Part shown: positions 44,344 to 55,168 of the stretch, in pieces
Numbering within the stretch: position 1 is the stretch's first letter
Layout of the letters: every line of letters begins with the position of its first letter
Source: Nocardioides psychrotolerans
GTDB lineage: Bacteria; Actinomycetota; Actinomycetes; Propionibacteriales; Nocardioidaceae
Assembly: GCF_900113685.1 (NCBI RefSeq)
Contig: NZ_FOQG01000014.1
Location: forward strand, 62,001-126,000
Direction: 5' to 3'
DNA length: 64,000 bases
Notes under the pieces: generated by a model
What the model saw: the letters and a program-made list of their open reading frames with translations, nothing else
Told to the model about the DNA's origin: nothing
Databases searched by the model: none
Translations under genes and position numbers: made by a program

Positions 44344-44985
44344 GTGGTCCAGCCAGATCAGCAGGACCAACTAGGTCGTTCCTACGGCGGGCGCAGCAAG
44401 GCCGAGCGCGCCGCCGAGCGCCGCGAGCGCCTGGTCGCCGCCACGATCACGCTGTTGGGCACGCAGGGCGAGGACCGGACCACGATGACCGCCATCTGCG
44501 CGGAGGCCGGCCTGACCGAGCGCTACTTCTACGAGAGCTTCCGTGCGCGCGACGAGGCGCTCACGGCCGCCCTCGACGCGGTGTCCACGGAGATCGCGGA
44601 CGCGGCGCTGGCCGCCGTCCGGGCCAGCGACGGCTCACCGCAGGCCCGGGTGCGCGCGGCGCTCGGCGCGGTCGTCGACGTGTTGTCGACGACTCCGGCC
44701 AAGGGGCGCGTGCTCACCCGGGAGTCCAGCGCCAATGCGGCGCTGCGCGAGCGCCGACAGTCGCTGATCGGCTGGTTCGCCGACTTCGTGGCGACCCAGT
44801 CCTCGAGCCTGTTCGGCGACCAGGCGTGGGGCGGTGCCAGGGCGGGCCACCACGCGATCGTGTTCGTGGCCGGCTACGCCGAGCTGGTCGGCTCCTGGCT
44901 GGACGGCGACGTCGCGCTCGACCGGGACCAGGTCGTCGACCTCGGCGCCGACCTGTTGGCGGCCGTCGTACGCCGTCCGACCTGA
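44344..44985 (+). CDS. TetR family regulator of the P450-SDR operon
   Basis: A 213-residue protein. HTH at about 20-65 (MTAICAEAGLTERYFYESFRARDEAL) and a helical effector domain. GTG 44344 follows AAGGAG; an upstream open stretch is not used. Divergent placement beside P450 and the operator above predict repression of P450-SDR and of itself, relieved by the P450 substrate. Confidence 0.88.
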   Translation: MVQPDQQDQLGRSYGGRSKAERAAERRERLVAATITLLGTQGEDRTTMTAICAEAGLTERYFYESFRARDEALTAALDAVSTEIADAALAAVRASDGSPQARVRAALGAVVDVLSTTPAKGRVLTRESSANAALRERRQSLIGWFADFVATQSSSLFGDQAWGGARAGHHAIVFVAGYAELVGSWLDGDVALDRDQVVDLGADLLAAVVRRPT

Positions 44986-45006
44986 GGCGCCCAGGACGCA
45001 GACGCG

Positions 45007-45044
45007 GAACGACGCCGCCCTGGAGGAGCAGGACGGCGTCGTTC
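45007..45044. terminator. bidirectional hairpin terminator
   Basis: Arms GAACGACGCCG and CGGCGTCGTTC, 11 perfect pairs around a 16-base loop, located between the convergent TetR and lipoprotein genes. No T-run. Confidence 0.6.
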
Positions 45045-45046
45045 GC

Positions 45047-45077
45047 GCAGGGATTCGTGCAGGGATTCGTGCAGGGA
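45047..45077. repeat. 12-bp tandem repeat, 2.6 copies
   Basis: Unit GCAGGGATTCGT at 45047-45058 and 45059-45070, then GCAGGGA. Lies directly after the terminator and 11 bases before the lipoprotein stop. Confidence 0.85.
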
Positions 45078-45088
45078 GAGCGGTCAGG

Positions 45089-45745
45089 TCAGCTGGGGAC
45101 CTTGACGGTGATCTTCGCGACGCCGACGAGGAGCTGGTCGGTGACGGCGTCGGTCTTGAACGTGTCGTTGAGCAGGCCAGCGGCCACGTCGGAGATGAAG
45201 ACCTTGGTGCCCTCGAGGATGGCGGTGTCGCCCTCGGTCTGCAGGTCCTTCAGCGTGCTGCCGTTGAGGCGGAACAGGTAGGCGGACGTGACGGCCACCT
45301 CACCGTTGACGACGACGTCGCCGTAGACGCGGGAGACGCCCGGGTCGACGTTGAGGTTGCGCAGCTCGACGGTGGTGCCGCCGGCCTCGAGCGAGAGGCC
45401 GGAGGACTCGTGAGCGATCTGACCGATCACATAGGGCGAGACCTCGCCCGGGGTGAAGATCGTGACGTTGCCGCCGGTGATCGGGAAGATCAGCGAGCCG
45501 TCGGTCAGCTTGGCGCTGCCGAGGACGCCCGGGGTGAGCTTGAGGGAGGCGAGCGCGTCGGTGAAGCCCTTGTCGAGCTTGATCGCGGTGGTCTCGCCGC
45601 CGCTGAGGTCGTCGATCGCGGCGACCGGGGTCGGCGCCTTGCCACTGCCGGCGTCGTCGTCGTTGCCGCAGGCGGCAAGGGGAGCGGCGAGGAGCAGGAG
45701 ACCGGCGATACCGGCGATGGACTTGCGGCTGGGCTTGATACGCAT
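45089..45745 (-). CDS. lipoprotein of unknown function
   Basis: A 218-residue exported lipoprotein. Lipobox LAAC after IAGIAGLLLLAAP, then an Asp/Gly-rich linker. The mature part is beta-rich (LTDGSLIFPITGGNVTIF and GGTTVELRNLNVDPGVSRVYGDVVVNG). It resembles secreted beta-sandwich proteins but has no assigned family. ATG 45745 chosen because it gives a normal signal peptide. Confidence 0.8.
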   Translation of the reverse strand: MRIKPSRKSIAGIAGLLLLAAPLAACGNDDDAGSGKAPTPVAAIDDLSGGETTAIKLDKGFTDALASLKLTPGVLGSAKLTDGSLIFPITGGNVTIFTPGEVSPYVIGQIAHESSGLSLEAGGTTVELRNLNVDPGVSRVYGDVVVNGEVAVTSAYLFRLNGSTLKDLQTEGDTAILEGTKVFISDVAAGLLNDTFKTDAVTDQLLVGVAKITVKVPS

Positions 45746-45829
45746 GGGGTTCCAATCGATGGGGAGAATGTGCCTGGTCTTCGACACCAGGGGCTACCCG
45801 GATTGGATCGACGGTGTGGTCCGGGCCAC

Positions 45830-47653
<1,824 letters not shown>

Positions 47654-48289
47654 CTACCTCAAGCGGTCGGCGATCGCCGTCGCGGCGGCCGCGACGCGCG
47701 GTCCCAGCACGTCGGCGTCCAGGTCACCCAGCGTCACCACGCCGACGCTCGCCTCGAGCCCGGCGACCCCGAGCACCGGAGCCGCCAGCCCCTGCGCTCC
47801 CGCCTGCAGCTCCCCCGACGTCAGGACGTACGGCGCCGGGTCGGTCTCGCGCCCCAGCAGGATCGCCTTGCCGGCGGCACCGCGGGTGAGCGGGTGGCGG
47901 GACCCCACCCGGTAGCTCACGTGGAAGTCGGTCCATGACGGCTCGACCACCGCGAGCGCCAGCGCCTCCTCGCCCTCGGTGACCGTCAGGTGTGCCGTGC
48001 AGCCGACGCCCTCGGCGAGCTCACGCAGCACCGGCACGGCGACGTCACGCACGAGCGGGTGGACGGCCGAGGCGAGGTGCAACAGGCCCAGGCCGACGTG
48101 GAGGCGACCGCGGGCGTCACGGCGTACGAACGCGTGCTGCTCGAGGGTGCTCACGAGCCGGTAGACCACGGTGCGGTTGACCTCGAGCCGACCCGAGAGC
48201 TCGGTGATCGTCAGCCCACCCGGCGACGCCGCCAGCGCCTCGAGCACGCGCAGGCCCCGGTCGAGGGTCTGCGAGGTCTCGGTGGGCAT
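47654..48289 (-). CDS. IclR family regulator
   Basis: A 211-residue protein with an N-terminal winged helix (SPGGLTITELSGRLEVNRTVVYRLVSTLEQ) and a C-terminal GAF-like effector domain (VRDVAVPVLRELAEGVGCTAHL, GAAGKAILLGR). It is shorter than most IclR proteins at the C-terminus. The target is unknown; it lies downstream of the helicase gene. Confidence 0.88.
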   Translation of the reverse strand: MPTETSQTLDRGLRVLEALAASPGGLTITELSGRLEVNRTVVYRLVSTLEQHAFVRRDARGRLHVGLGLLHLASAVHPLVRDVAVPVLRELAEGVGCTAHLTVTEGEEALALAVVEPSWTDFHVSYRVGSRHPLTRGAAGKAILLGRETDPAPYVLTSGELQAGAQGLAAPVLGVAGLEASVGVVTLGDLDADVLGPRVAAAATAIADRLR

Positions 48290-48299
48290 GGCCGCGAGT

Positions 48300-50102
48300 C
48301 TAGGAGGACTTGCGGGCAGCCCACTCGCGGATGCGGTCGATGCGCAGGTGCAGCTGCTCGGCGTTGGCGACCGCGGCTGCGGGACCACCGCACTCCTTGC
48401 GCAGGGCGGCGTGGGTGATGCCGTGGGCCTTGCCGGTGCGGTGGTGCCAGGCGGCGACCAGGCCGTTGAGCTCGCGCCGCAGCACCGCCAGCTGCTCGTG
48501 GGTGGAGACCTCGGCGATCGTGTCCGGCTCCGGGGTCGCACGCTTCTGCAACTTGGCGCGGTCGCTCTGGCGCTGCTGGAGCAGCTCGCGCATCTGGCCG
48601 GGCTCGAGCAGGCCGGGGATGCCGAGGAAGTCCATCTCCTCGTCGGAACCGACGTGCACCTCGCCGGCGTGGCCGAACTCGCCGCCGTCGTAGAGCACCC
48701 GGTCGAAGCGGGCCTCGGAGCCGATCGCCTCGAAGGGCAGGCCTTCGTCCTCGCCCTCGGTGCCGGTGGCCTCGGCCGCGGCCATCAGCTCCTTCTCGGC
48801 GGCGAAGATGTCACCCTCGTCGCTGACCTTGCGGCCCAGCACGTGGTCGCGCTCGACCTCCATCTCGGAGGCGAAGCCGAGCAGGGCCGGCACCGACGGC
48901 ACGAACACCGAGGCGCTCTCTCCACGGGACCGCGCCCGCACGAAACGACCGACGGCCTGGGCGAAGAAGAGCGGGGTCGAGGTGGTCGTGGCGTAGACGC
49001 CGACGGCGAGCCGTGGCACGTCGACCCCCTCGGAGACCATCCGGACCGCGACCATCCAACGCGCCTCGCTCGTGGCGAAGCCCGTGATCTTCTTCGAGGC
49101 GGCCTTCTCGTCGGAGAGCACCACGACCGGGGCCTCGCCGCTGATGCGGCGCAGCACCTTGGCATAGGCACGTGCGGACTCCTGGTCGGTGCAGATCACC
49201 AGCCCGCCGGCGTCCGGCACGTGGCGTCGTACCTCCGAGAGGCGACGGTCCGCCGCCTCGAGCACCGAGGGGATCCAGGAGCCGGCCGGGTCGAGCGCGG
49301 TGCGCAGCGCCTGGGAGGTCAGGTCCTTGGTGAGCGGCTCGCCGAGACGGGCGACGATCTCGTCACCGGCGCGGGTGCGCCACTGCATCTCCCCCGAGTA
49401 GGCCAGGAAGAGCACGGGGCGGACGACATGGTCGGCCAGCGCCTGGGCGTAGCCGTAGGTGTAGTCGGCGACCGAGCGCGGGACGCCGTCGTCGCCGGGC
49501 GCGTAGGTGACGAACGGGATCGGGTTGATGTCGGAGCGGAACGGCGTGCCGGTCAGCGCGACGCGGCGGGCTGCGGGCTGGAACGCCTCGCGCACGCCCT
49601 CGCCCCACGACAGCGCGTCACCGGCGTGGTGCACCTCGTCGAGGATCACGAGGGTCTTGAAGCGCTCGCTGCGGATGCGCATCGCGAGCGGGTTGACCGC
49701 GACGCCGGCATAGGTGACGGCGACGCCGAGGAAGTCGCTGGAGATCTTGCCCTTGCCGGCGGAGTACGTCGGGTCGATGGGGATGCCCGCCTTGGCCGCA
49801 GCCTCCGCCCACTGGAGCTTGAGGTGCTCGGTGGGGGCGACGACGATGATCCGGTCGACGATGCGGCGACCGATCAGCTCCGCGGCGAGCGAGAGCGCGA
49901 AGGTCGTCTTGCCAGCGCCCGGGGTCGCCACCGCCAGGTAGTCGCGAGGCATCCGGGCGAGGTAGTCGCGCAGGGCGGCGGTCTGCCACGCACGCAGCGA
50001 GGGCGCCGTGCCCCAGGCCGCGCGATCCGGCCAGGCAGGCGTGAGCCCCGGGGCGAGGCCGGTGGAGGGCGAGGAGGCGGCTGGCTGGTCGCCGCCGGTC
50101 AC
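48300..50102 (-). CDS. DEAD/DEAH-box helicase
   Basis: A 600-residue SF2 helicase. The Q-like motif region is LRAWQTAALRDYL, Walker A ATPGAGKTT, DEVH box LVILDEVHHAGD, motif III LTGTPFRSD, and motif VI AVGRFVRARSRGE. The C-terminal 150 residues are a helical tail found only in actinobacterial relatives. It resembles XPB-type helicases. The GTG start overlaps the DUF3039 stop as GTGA, so the two are coupled. Substrate unknown; DNA repair is plausible. Confidence 0.9.
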   Translation of the reverse strand: MTGGDQPAASSPSTGLAPGLTPAWPDRAAWGTAPSLRAWQTAALRDYLARMPRDYLAVATPGAGKTTFALSLAAELIGRRIVDRIIVVAPTEHLKLQWAEAAAKAGIPIDPTYSAGKGKISSDFLGVAVTYAGVAVNPLAMRIRSERFKTLVILDEVHHAGDALSWGEGVREAFQPAARRVALTGTPFRSDINPIPFVTYAPGDDGVPRSVADYTYGYAQALADHVVRPVLFLAYSGEMQWRTRAGDEIVARLGEPLTKDLTSQALRTALDPAGSWIPSVLEAADRRLSEVRRHVPDAGGLVICTDQESARAYAKVLRRISGEAPVVVLSDEKAASKKITGFATSEARWMVAVRMVSEGVDVPRLAVGVYATTTSTPLFFAQAVGRFVRARSRGESASVFVPSVPALLGFASEMEVERDHVLGRKVSDEGDIFAAEKELMAAAEATGTEGEDEGLPFEAIGSEARFDRVLYDGGEFGHAGEVHVGSDEEMDFLGIPGLLEPGQMRELLQQRQSDRAKLQKRATPEPDTIAEVSTHEQLAVLRRELNGLVAAWHHRTGKAHGITHAALRKECGGPAAAVANAEQLHLRIDRIREWAARKSS

Positions 50103-50356
50103 TCCTTCTCGTCCTTGAGGTTCTCCCAGACGTCCTTGCAGTCAGGACACACGGGGAACTTCTCCGGCGCGCGATTGGGCACCCAGACCTTGCCGCACAG
50201 CGCGACGACGGGCGTGCCCATCACCATCGCCTCGGTGAGCTTCTCCTTCTCGACGTAGTGCGAGAAGCGCTCGTGGTCACCCTCGTCGGTCGGGACGGTG
50301 CGACGGTCCTGCTCGACGCCCGCATCCGTCGTGGTCGAGAAGCCGATGGTGGTCAC
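50099..50356 (-). CDS. DUF3039 family protein
   Basis: An 85-residue protein with a zinc-ribbon-like cysteine set LCGKVWVPNRAPEKFPVCPDC. The family is unassigned and widely found next to the actinobacterial helicase above, to which it is translationally coupled here. GTG start. Confidence 0.9.
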   Translation of the reverse strand: MTTIGFSTTTDAGVEQDRRTVPTDEGDHERFSHYVEKEKLTEAMVMGTPVVALCGKVWVPNRAPEKFPVCPDCKDVWENLKDEKE

Positions 50357-50405
50357 GGCGCCAACTCTACGACGACTCGGGGCCTCAGGTCAGATCGGGC
50401 GGTCG

Positions 50406-50963
50406 TCAGTTGAGGTCGGGGTCGACCGGCCGCGTGGAGTGCCACGCCAGGTCGCCGGGCTGGCGGCGCAGCACGTCGCGCCAGAGGTCGCTGGGGTCCT
50501 CGCGGAAGATGTCGTCGGCCTGCGCGGACACGACGTACCAGCTGCCCTCCTCGATCTCTGCGTCGAGCTGGTCCGCACCCCACCCGGCATAGCCCGCGAA
50601 GATCCGCATCTCCGCGACGCTGCCCTCCAGGAGCTCGACCGGGGTGTCGAGGTCGACCAGGCCGAGCTGACCGGTCACCTCACGAAACCCCACGGGCGAG
50701 GGCGTCGAGGCACGCAGCAGCGCGACGGCCAGGGCACCCTCGATGCCGACCGGTCCGCCCTGGAAGAGCACCTCGGGCTCGGCCACGACGTCGCGCCATG
50801 GCTCGAGCACCTCGGCCACCGGCAGCCCGGAGGGGCGGTTGAGCACCACGCCCAGGGCACCGGTGTCGTCGACGTCGAGGATCAGCACGACGGTCGCAGC
50901 GAAGTTGGGGTCCAGCAGCGCATGCGTGGCCACGAGCAGCATCCCTGCCTGCACGTCGGTCAC
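50406..50963 (-). CDS. yqgE: YqgE/AlgH family protein
   Basis: A 185-residue protein of the UPF0301 family. MLLVATHALLDPNFAATVVLI and GVVLNRPSGLPV are the N-terminal motifs, and FAGYAGWGADQLDAEIEEGSWYV the C-terminal. Function unknown, with links to transcription control in Gram-negative bacteria. GTG 50963 precedes TDVQAGMLLVATH. Confidence 0.88.
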   Translation of the reverse strand: MTDVQAGMLLVATHALLDPNFAATVVLILDVDDTGALGVVLNRPSGLPVAEVLEPWRDVVAEPEVLFQGGPVGIEGALAVALLRASTPSPVGFREVTGQLGLVDLDTPVELLEGSVAEMRIFAGYAGWGADQLDAEIEEGSWYVVSAQADDIFREDPSDLWRDVLRRQPGDLAWHSTRPVDPDLN

Positions 50964-51006
50964 CTCGCCATCATGCACCAGTCCCGGCCGCGCCGGGGGT
51001 CGGTCG

Positions 51007-51534
51007 TCAGGCTGCGACGACCGCCTTGAGTCGCTCGAGCAGGCTGGGTCGGGCCGGGTGCAGCACCACGGCGGGCGCGCCATGGTGGCGCAGCCGGGCC
51101 GCCTCCTCGAGACGGGCGCCGACACCGGCGGACGTGGCGTCGCCGACGCTGGAGCGTCCGGCCATCACGGCCAACATCACGTGCTCCTTGCGCGTCGCCT
51201 TCGTCATGGCCTCGGCCATGGCGTCGTCGAGGGGCTCGACCCGGTAGTGGTCGAGGATCATGCGGATCCCGGGCAGCGTGTCGGCGGTCTCGCCCCAGGC
51301 ACGCTCGATGGCCTCGTCCAGGTCCATCGGTTGGTCGACGAGAGCACGCTCGATGCTGCCCGCGAGGCGGGTGTGCCACTTCAGCTGCAGGGCGGCGAGC
51401 AGGGTCAGCTCGTCACCGAACGTCGCGGCGACGCCGTCGAGGTCCATCGGGAGGGTGCCGTTGCGGCGATCGTCGGCGGCGGTGGTGACGAGGCGGAGGA
51501 GCTCGCCCCGGTTGCGAAAGGTCGTCCAGGTCAT
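51007..51534 (-). CDS. conserved-looking protein of unknown function, divergent from a TetR gene
   Basis: A 175-residue helical protein (LLRLVTTAADDRRNGTLP, LLAALQLKWHTRLAGSIERAL, ALVDQPMDLDEAIERAWGET). No signal or membrane helix. I do not recognise the family. It starts at ATG 51534 just beside a 28-bp dyad and a TetR gene in the opposite direction, so it is probably regulated by it. Confidence 0.65.
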   Translation of the reverse strand: MTWTTFRNRGELLRLVTTAADDRRNGTLPMDLDGVAATFGDELTLLAALQLKWHTRLAGSIERALVDQPMDLDEAIERAWGETADTLPGIRMILDHYRVEPLDDAMAEAMTKATRKEHVMLAVMAGRSSVGDATSAGVGARLEEAARLRHHGAPAVVLHPARPSLLERLKAVVAA

Positions 51535-51563
51535 GGTCAGGCCTCTACTTTCTCGGGCACTCA

Positions 51564-51591
51564 CATACTGAAGGTACGTACTCAGAGTATG
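51564..51591. promoter_or_regulatory. 28-bp dyad between the unknown gene and TetR
   Basis: CATACT and AGTATG arms lie symmetrically about a central GTACGTAC palindrome. Very likely the operator of the adjacent TetR protein. Confidence 0.7.
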
Positions 51592-51670
51592 GAACCGACC
51601 CTCGGGATACCAACCCCACGAGGGGTGATCCTGACCACCAGTGCCAGGCGTCACACCTATGCTTCGTCGA

Positions 51671-52378
51671 ATGAGCAAGTCCTCGGTCTCCAGGCTCGTC
51701 CCCAAGGTGCCCAGCGTCCCCGGCGCCAGCAGGCGCGCGGCATACTCCGCCTCGACGAAGCGCGCCCTCATCGACGTCGCCGAGCAGCTCTTCACCGACC
51801 ACGGCTACGCCGCCGCGTCCCTGGACCAGATCGTCGCGGGCGCCCAGGTCACCAAGGGCGCGCTCTACCACCACTTCAGCGGCAAGCAGGCGCTCTTCGA
51901 GGCCGTCTTCGAGCGGGTCGAGAGCGATGCCTCGAAGGCGGTCAAGAAAGCACTCAAGGGCCATCGCGACGACCCCTGGGAGAAGGCGCTGGCCGGCCTG
52001 CGCGCGTTCCTCGAGGTCGTGCAGGAGCCGCGTTACCGACGGATCGTGATCCAGGAGGGACCTGCGGTCCTCGGTTACGAGCGCTACCGCGAGCAGGAGG
52101 AGCGCTCGACGTTCGCCAATGTCCTCGACATCGTCAAGTCAGTACTCACGGCCGGCGACTGGGAGCTCGACGAGGCGATGCAGCAGACCTTCGCCCGGAT
52201 CTTCTTCGGGGCGATGTCATCGGCCGGCGAGGCCGTCTCGAGCTCCGACGACCCGATCGCGGCCGCCGTGCGCGTGGAGACCGCGATCGGCTTCATCCTC
52301 TCGGGCTTCCAGGTCCTCGTCGAGAACGACGTGACCCTGCCCAACGCGTTCCACGAGGACGACTCCGCGACCTCGTGA
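51671..52378 (+). CDS. TetR/AcrR family regulator
   Basis: A 235-residue protein with a longer N-terminus (MSKSSVSRLVPKVPSVPGAS) and the HTH IDVAEQLFTDHGYAAASLDQIV to TKGALYHHFSGKQALFEAVF. A helical effector domain follows. ATG 51671 chosen; divergent from the unknown gene across the dyad above. Confidence 0.88.
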   Translation: MSKSSVSRLVPKVPSVPGASRRAAYSASTKRALIDVAEQLFTDHGYAAASLDQIVAGAQVTKGALYHHFSGKQALFEAVFERVESDASKAVKKALKGHRDDPWEKALAGLRAFLEVVQEPRYRRIVIQEGPAVLGYERYREQEERSTFANVLDIVKSVLTAGDWELDEAMQQTFARIFFGAMSSAGEAVSSSDDPIAAAVRVETAIGFILSGFQVLVENDVTLPNAFHEDDSATS

Positions 52379-52394
52379 CGGGGCCGCTCCGCGG

Positions 52395-53405
52395 CTACTT
52401 GCTGAACTGCACGTCCCCGCCGGACCGGGGCACCAGCTCGATCCAGACCCGACCCGCGGGCACGGTGAGCGGACCGGCCTGCGTCCGCAGCTGGATCGGA
52501 GCCTTCAGCGAGCTCTTCGACCACGTGCCACGCACGAGGCGACCGTCGTGGAAGAGCATCGCGTCGCCCGCACCCTCGAAGATCGTCTCGGGCACCGGGT
52601 TGCCGGCCGGGTCGCGGTAGCCGGCGTCGCCGACCTCGACCCGCAGCGCCAGCACGGTGTCGGCCGGGAAGCGGTCGCCCTCGGCGGCAAAGGAGTTGTC
52701 GTTGACGTAGCCGCCGTCGCGGAACGACCAGGTGGTCGTGTGCCCACCGGAGAAGCTGGCCGAGATCTCGGTCGCGGGCTGGCCCGAGGGCAGGTCCTCC
52801 GCGTCACCCCAGGGCAGGTAGTCCTGGGGTCGTTCGGCGCCCTGCTCGATCAAGGAGGCGGTGTCGGCGAGGTTGGTGAAGAGGTTGTACGGCGCCGAGC
52901 GGCTGCTCTCGCGGTAGAACCCCTTGGCACCCTCGGCGAAGAACGTGATGCCGGCGTCCTTGATGCGGCTGATCGTGATCGGCGCAGCGCCGCTGGTGAC
53001 CATCGCGGCCCCGACCGGGCTGACGATGCCGATGTCGCTCGCGCGCATCGAGCGCACGGGGCCGACCTCACTGGGGACCTGCGAGTAGTAGAAGGCAGCC
53101 AAGCGGGTCACCCCGCCCTCGACGAGCTCCTCCACGACCAGGTCGGCCTCACCGAGCCCGACCTGGGGTGCGCTCGAGGGGGTGTTGTCCATCTTGAGCA
53201 CCAGCACCGGGTGCTTCTGCTCGGCGTTCTTGCCGTCGGCGACGTCGAGGCCGGTCAGGGGCCAGGTCTGGGGCGTCTCGGCAGCGGCCGCACTGGCCTG
53301 CGCCTCGGGGCTGTCGCTCGCGGGACTCTTCTCGTCGCCTCCGCAGCCGGCGAGGACGAGGCTTCCGGCGATGATGACGGTGGCGAGCAGGCGGGTTGAG
53401 CGCAC
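52395..53405 (-). CDS. DUF3048 lipoprotein (YerB-like)
   Basis: A 336-residue lipoprotein. Lipobox SLVLAGCGG. The DUF3048 domain has VLVLKMDNTPSSAPQVG, PVRSMRASDIGIVS and APITISRIKD. Function unknown; the family is envelope-located. GTG 53405 follows AGGGAG. Confidence 0.88.
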   Translation of the reverse strand: MRSTRLLATVIIAGSLVLAGCGGDEKSPASDSPEAQASAAAAETPQTWPLTGLDVADGKNAEQKHPVLVLKMDNTPSSAPQVGLGEADLVVEELVEGGVTRLAAFYYSQVPSEVGPVRSMRASDIGIVSPVGAAMVTSGAAPITISRIKDAGITFFAEGAKGFYRESSRSAPYNLFTNLADTASLIEQGAERPQDYLPWGDAEDLPSGQPATEISASFSGGHTTTWSFRDGGYVNDNSFAAEGDRFPADTVLALRVEVGDAGYRDPAGNPVPETIFEGAGDAMLFHDGRLVRGTWSKSSLKAPIQLRTQAGPLTVPAGRVWIELVPRSGGDVQFSK

Positions 53406-53450
53406 GGTGGAACTCCCTACGTGTAGCAATTCACTCGACTTCAAGTGTGC

Positions 53451-53486
53451 GGGCGCCGAGGTCCGTGAAGAGGGACCTCGGCGCCC
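53451..53486. terminator. hairpin terminator after fabG
   Basis: GGGCGCCGAGGTCC and GGACCTCGGCGCCC pair perfectly over 14 bases with an 8-base loop. Lies 30 bases past the fabG stop. Confidence 0.75.
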
Positions 53487-53515
53487 GGCGTGGCGTGGCG
53501 TCGTGTGGCGGCTGG

Positions 53516-54283
53516 TCAGCCGAGCTTGGCACCGCCGTCGACGTAGAGCGTCTGACCGGTGATGTAGGACGCCTCGTCGCTGCAGAGGAACGCGGCCGCA
53601 GCAGCGATGTCCTCGGGGAAGCCGACACGGCGTACGGGGTTGGCCTCGGCGTTGAGCCTGCGGAACTCCTCGACGTCCATCTTGAGCCGCGCGGCCGTGG
53701 CGTCGGTCATCTCGGTGGCGATGAAGCCGGGAGCGATGGCGTTGGCGTTGATGCCGAACGGGCCGAGCTCGATGCCGAGGGTGCGGGTGAAGCCCTGGAC
53801 ACCCATCTTGGCGGCCGAGTAGTTGGCCTGGCCGCGGTTGCCGAGCGCGGAGACGCTCGAGAGGTTGAGGATCTTGCCGTACTTCTGCTCGACGAAGTGC
53901 TTCTGGGCGGCCTTCGTCATGAGGAACGCACCCTTGAGGTGGACGTTCATGACCAGGTCCCAGTCGTCCTCGGTCATCTTGAAGAGCAGGTTGTCGCGGG
54001 TGATGCCGGCGTTGTTGACCAGCACGTGGATGCCGCCCAGCTCAGCGACGGTGCGGGTGATGGCCGCCTCGGCCGACTCCCCGTTGCTCACGTCGCAGCC
54101 GATGCCGAGGGCCTTGGCGCCCTCGACGAGCGGCAGCTTGGCCGCCGCCTCGGCGGCAGCGGACTCGTCGAGGTCGATGATCGCGACCGACGCGCCCTCC
54201 TCGGCGAACCGCGTGGCGGTCCCGAACCCGATGCCGCGCGCGGCTCCGGTGACGACGACGATGCGTCCGTCATAACGACCCAT
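53516..54283 (-). CDS. fabG: 3-oxoacyl-ACP/CoA reductase
   Basis: A 255-residue SDR. VTGAARGIGFGTA, NNAGITRDNLLFKM, catalytic Ser in LSSVSALG and Tyr-x3-Lys in NYSAAKMG. The C-terminal YITGQTLYVDGG is typical of FabG/PhaB. Reduces 3-ketoacyl groups with NADPH. ATG 54283. Confidence 0.93.
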   Translation of the reverse strand: MGRYDGRIVVVTGAARGIGFGTATRFAEEGASVAIIDLDESAAAEAAAKLPLVEGAKALGIGCDVSNGESAEAAITRTVAELGGIHVLVNNAGITRDNLLFKMTEDDWDLVMNVHLKGAFLMTKAAQKHFVEQKYGKILNLSSVSALGNRGQANYSAAKMGVQGFTRTLGIELGPFGINANAIAPGFIATEMTDATAARLKMDVEEFRRLNAEANPVRRVGFPEDIAAAAAFLCSDEASYITGQTLYVDGGAKLG

Positions 54284-54335
54284 GGTGCTGACTCCCTAGT
54301 CTCGGTGGCGGAACGCCCGACACTCTAGAGGCGCC

Positions 54336-54737
54336 TCAGACCTCCGTGCCGGGGGGCTCGGTCTGCGTCGGCGCGACGGGGTCGCACTGACCCAGGGTGA
54401 TCGCCTTGTAGGTCGCGAACTCGGGCGAGGAGATAGCGGCCTCGGGGTAGTCCTCGGCCGGCAGCTCGGCATACCAGCGCACGGCCTCGAGCAGCTCGTC
54501 GGCCGCCGGCGACCCGTCGAGCTGGTCCTCGGCCAGCGGCACGGCGGCGACGAAGCGCTCGATGGTCTCCTCGTAGTCACCCTCGTTGAACGCCGCGATG
54601 CCGGCGCGCACCTCGGCACACACGGCAGTGTCGGTCGTGGCCGGCTCGAGCGCCGGGGCCGAGCGCTGGGCCCGGTCGGTCGTGGCCGTGCACGCGGTCG
54701 TCGCCGCGACCAGGAGTGTGGCGAGCAAGAGCCTCAT
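54336..54737 (-). CDS. small lipoprotein of unknown function
   Basis: A 133-residue protein. Lipobox VAATTAC, then a helical domain (CAEVRAGIAAFNEGDYEETIERFVAAV) that resembles a single TPR-like hairpin. Two further cysteines (VCAEV and GQCDP). Confidence 0.78.
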   Translation of the reverse strand: MRLLLATLLVAATTACTATTDRAQRSAPALEPATTDTAVCAEVRAGIAAFNEGDYEETIERFVAAVPLAEDQLDGSPAADELLEAVRWYAELPAEDYPEAAISSPEFATYKAITLGQCDPVAPTQTEPPGTEV

Positions 54738-54757
54738 GCCTCCGAGGCTAGGTCAGG

Positions 54758-55168
54758 CTAGGTGAGAACAGCGCGCAGCCGGGCGGCGTACGACGCGGGC
54801 TCGCCGTCGGCGTAGGTCGTGCGCGGCCAGAAGAACCCGCGCAGCCCGTCGCCCTTGGTGCGGGGCACGACGTGCAGGTGCAGGTGCGGCACCGACTGGC
54901 TCACGGTGTTGTTGATCGCGACGAAGCTGCCCTGCGCACCGAACTCGTCGACGACGGCCGTGGCGATCCGCTGGGCAGCGGCGAGGAAGCCGTCACGGAG
55001 CCCGGCCGGGAGGTCGGGCAGGGTCACGACGTGCTGCCGCGGGACGAGCAGCACGTGGCCCTTGAAGACCGGGCGGACGTCGAGGAACGCGACGAAGTCG
55101 GCCTCGTCGAGGACCAGGTGCCCCTCGGTCTCCCCGGAGACGATCGCGCAGAAGACGCAGGTGGCCAT
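54758..55168 (-). CDS. HIT family protein
   Basis: A 136-residue nucleotide hydrolase or transferase. The histidine triad is SVPHLHLHVVPR. N-terminal CVFCAIVSGE gives a zinc-like Cys pair. ATG 55168; SD is GAAGGA. Confidence 0.93.
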   Translation of the reverse strand: MATCVFCAIVSGETEGHLVLDEADFVAFLDVRPVFKGHVLLVPRQHVVTLPDLPAGLRDGFLAAAQRIATAVVDEFGAQGSFVAINNTVSQSVPHLHLHVVPRTKGDGLRGFFWPRTTYADGEPASYAARLRAVLT

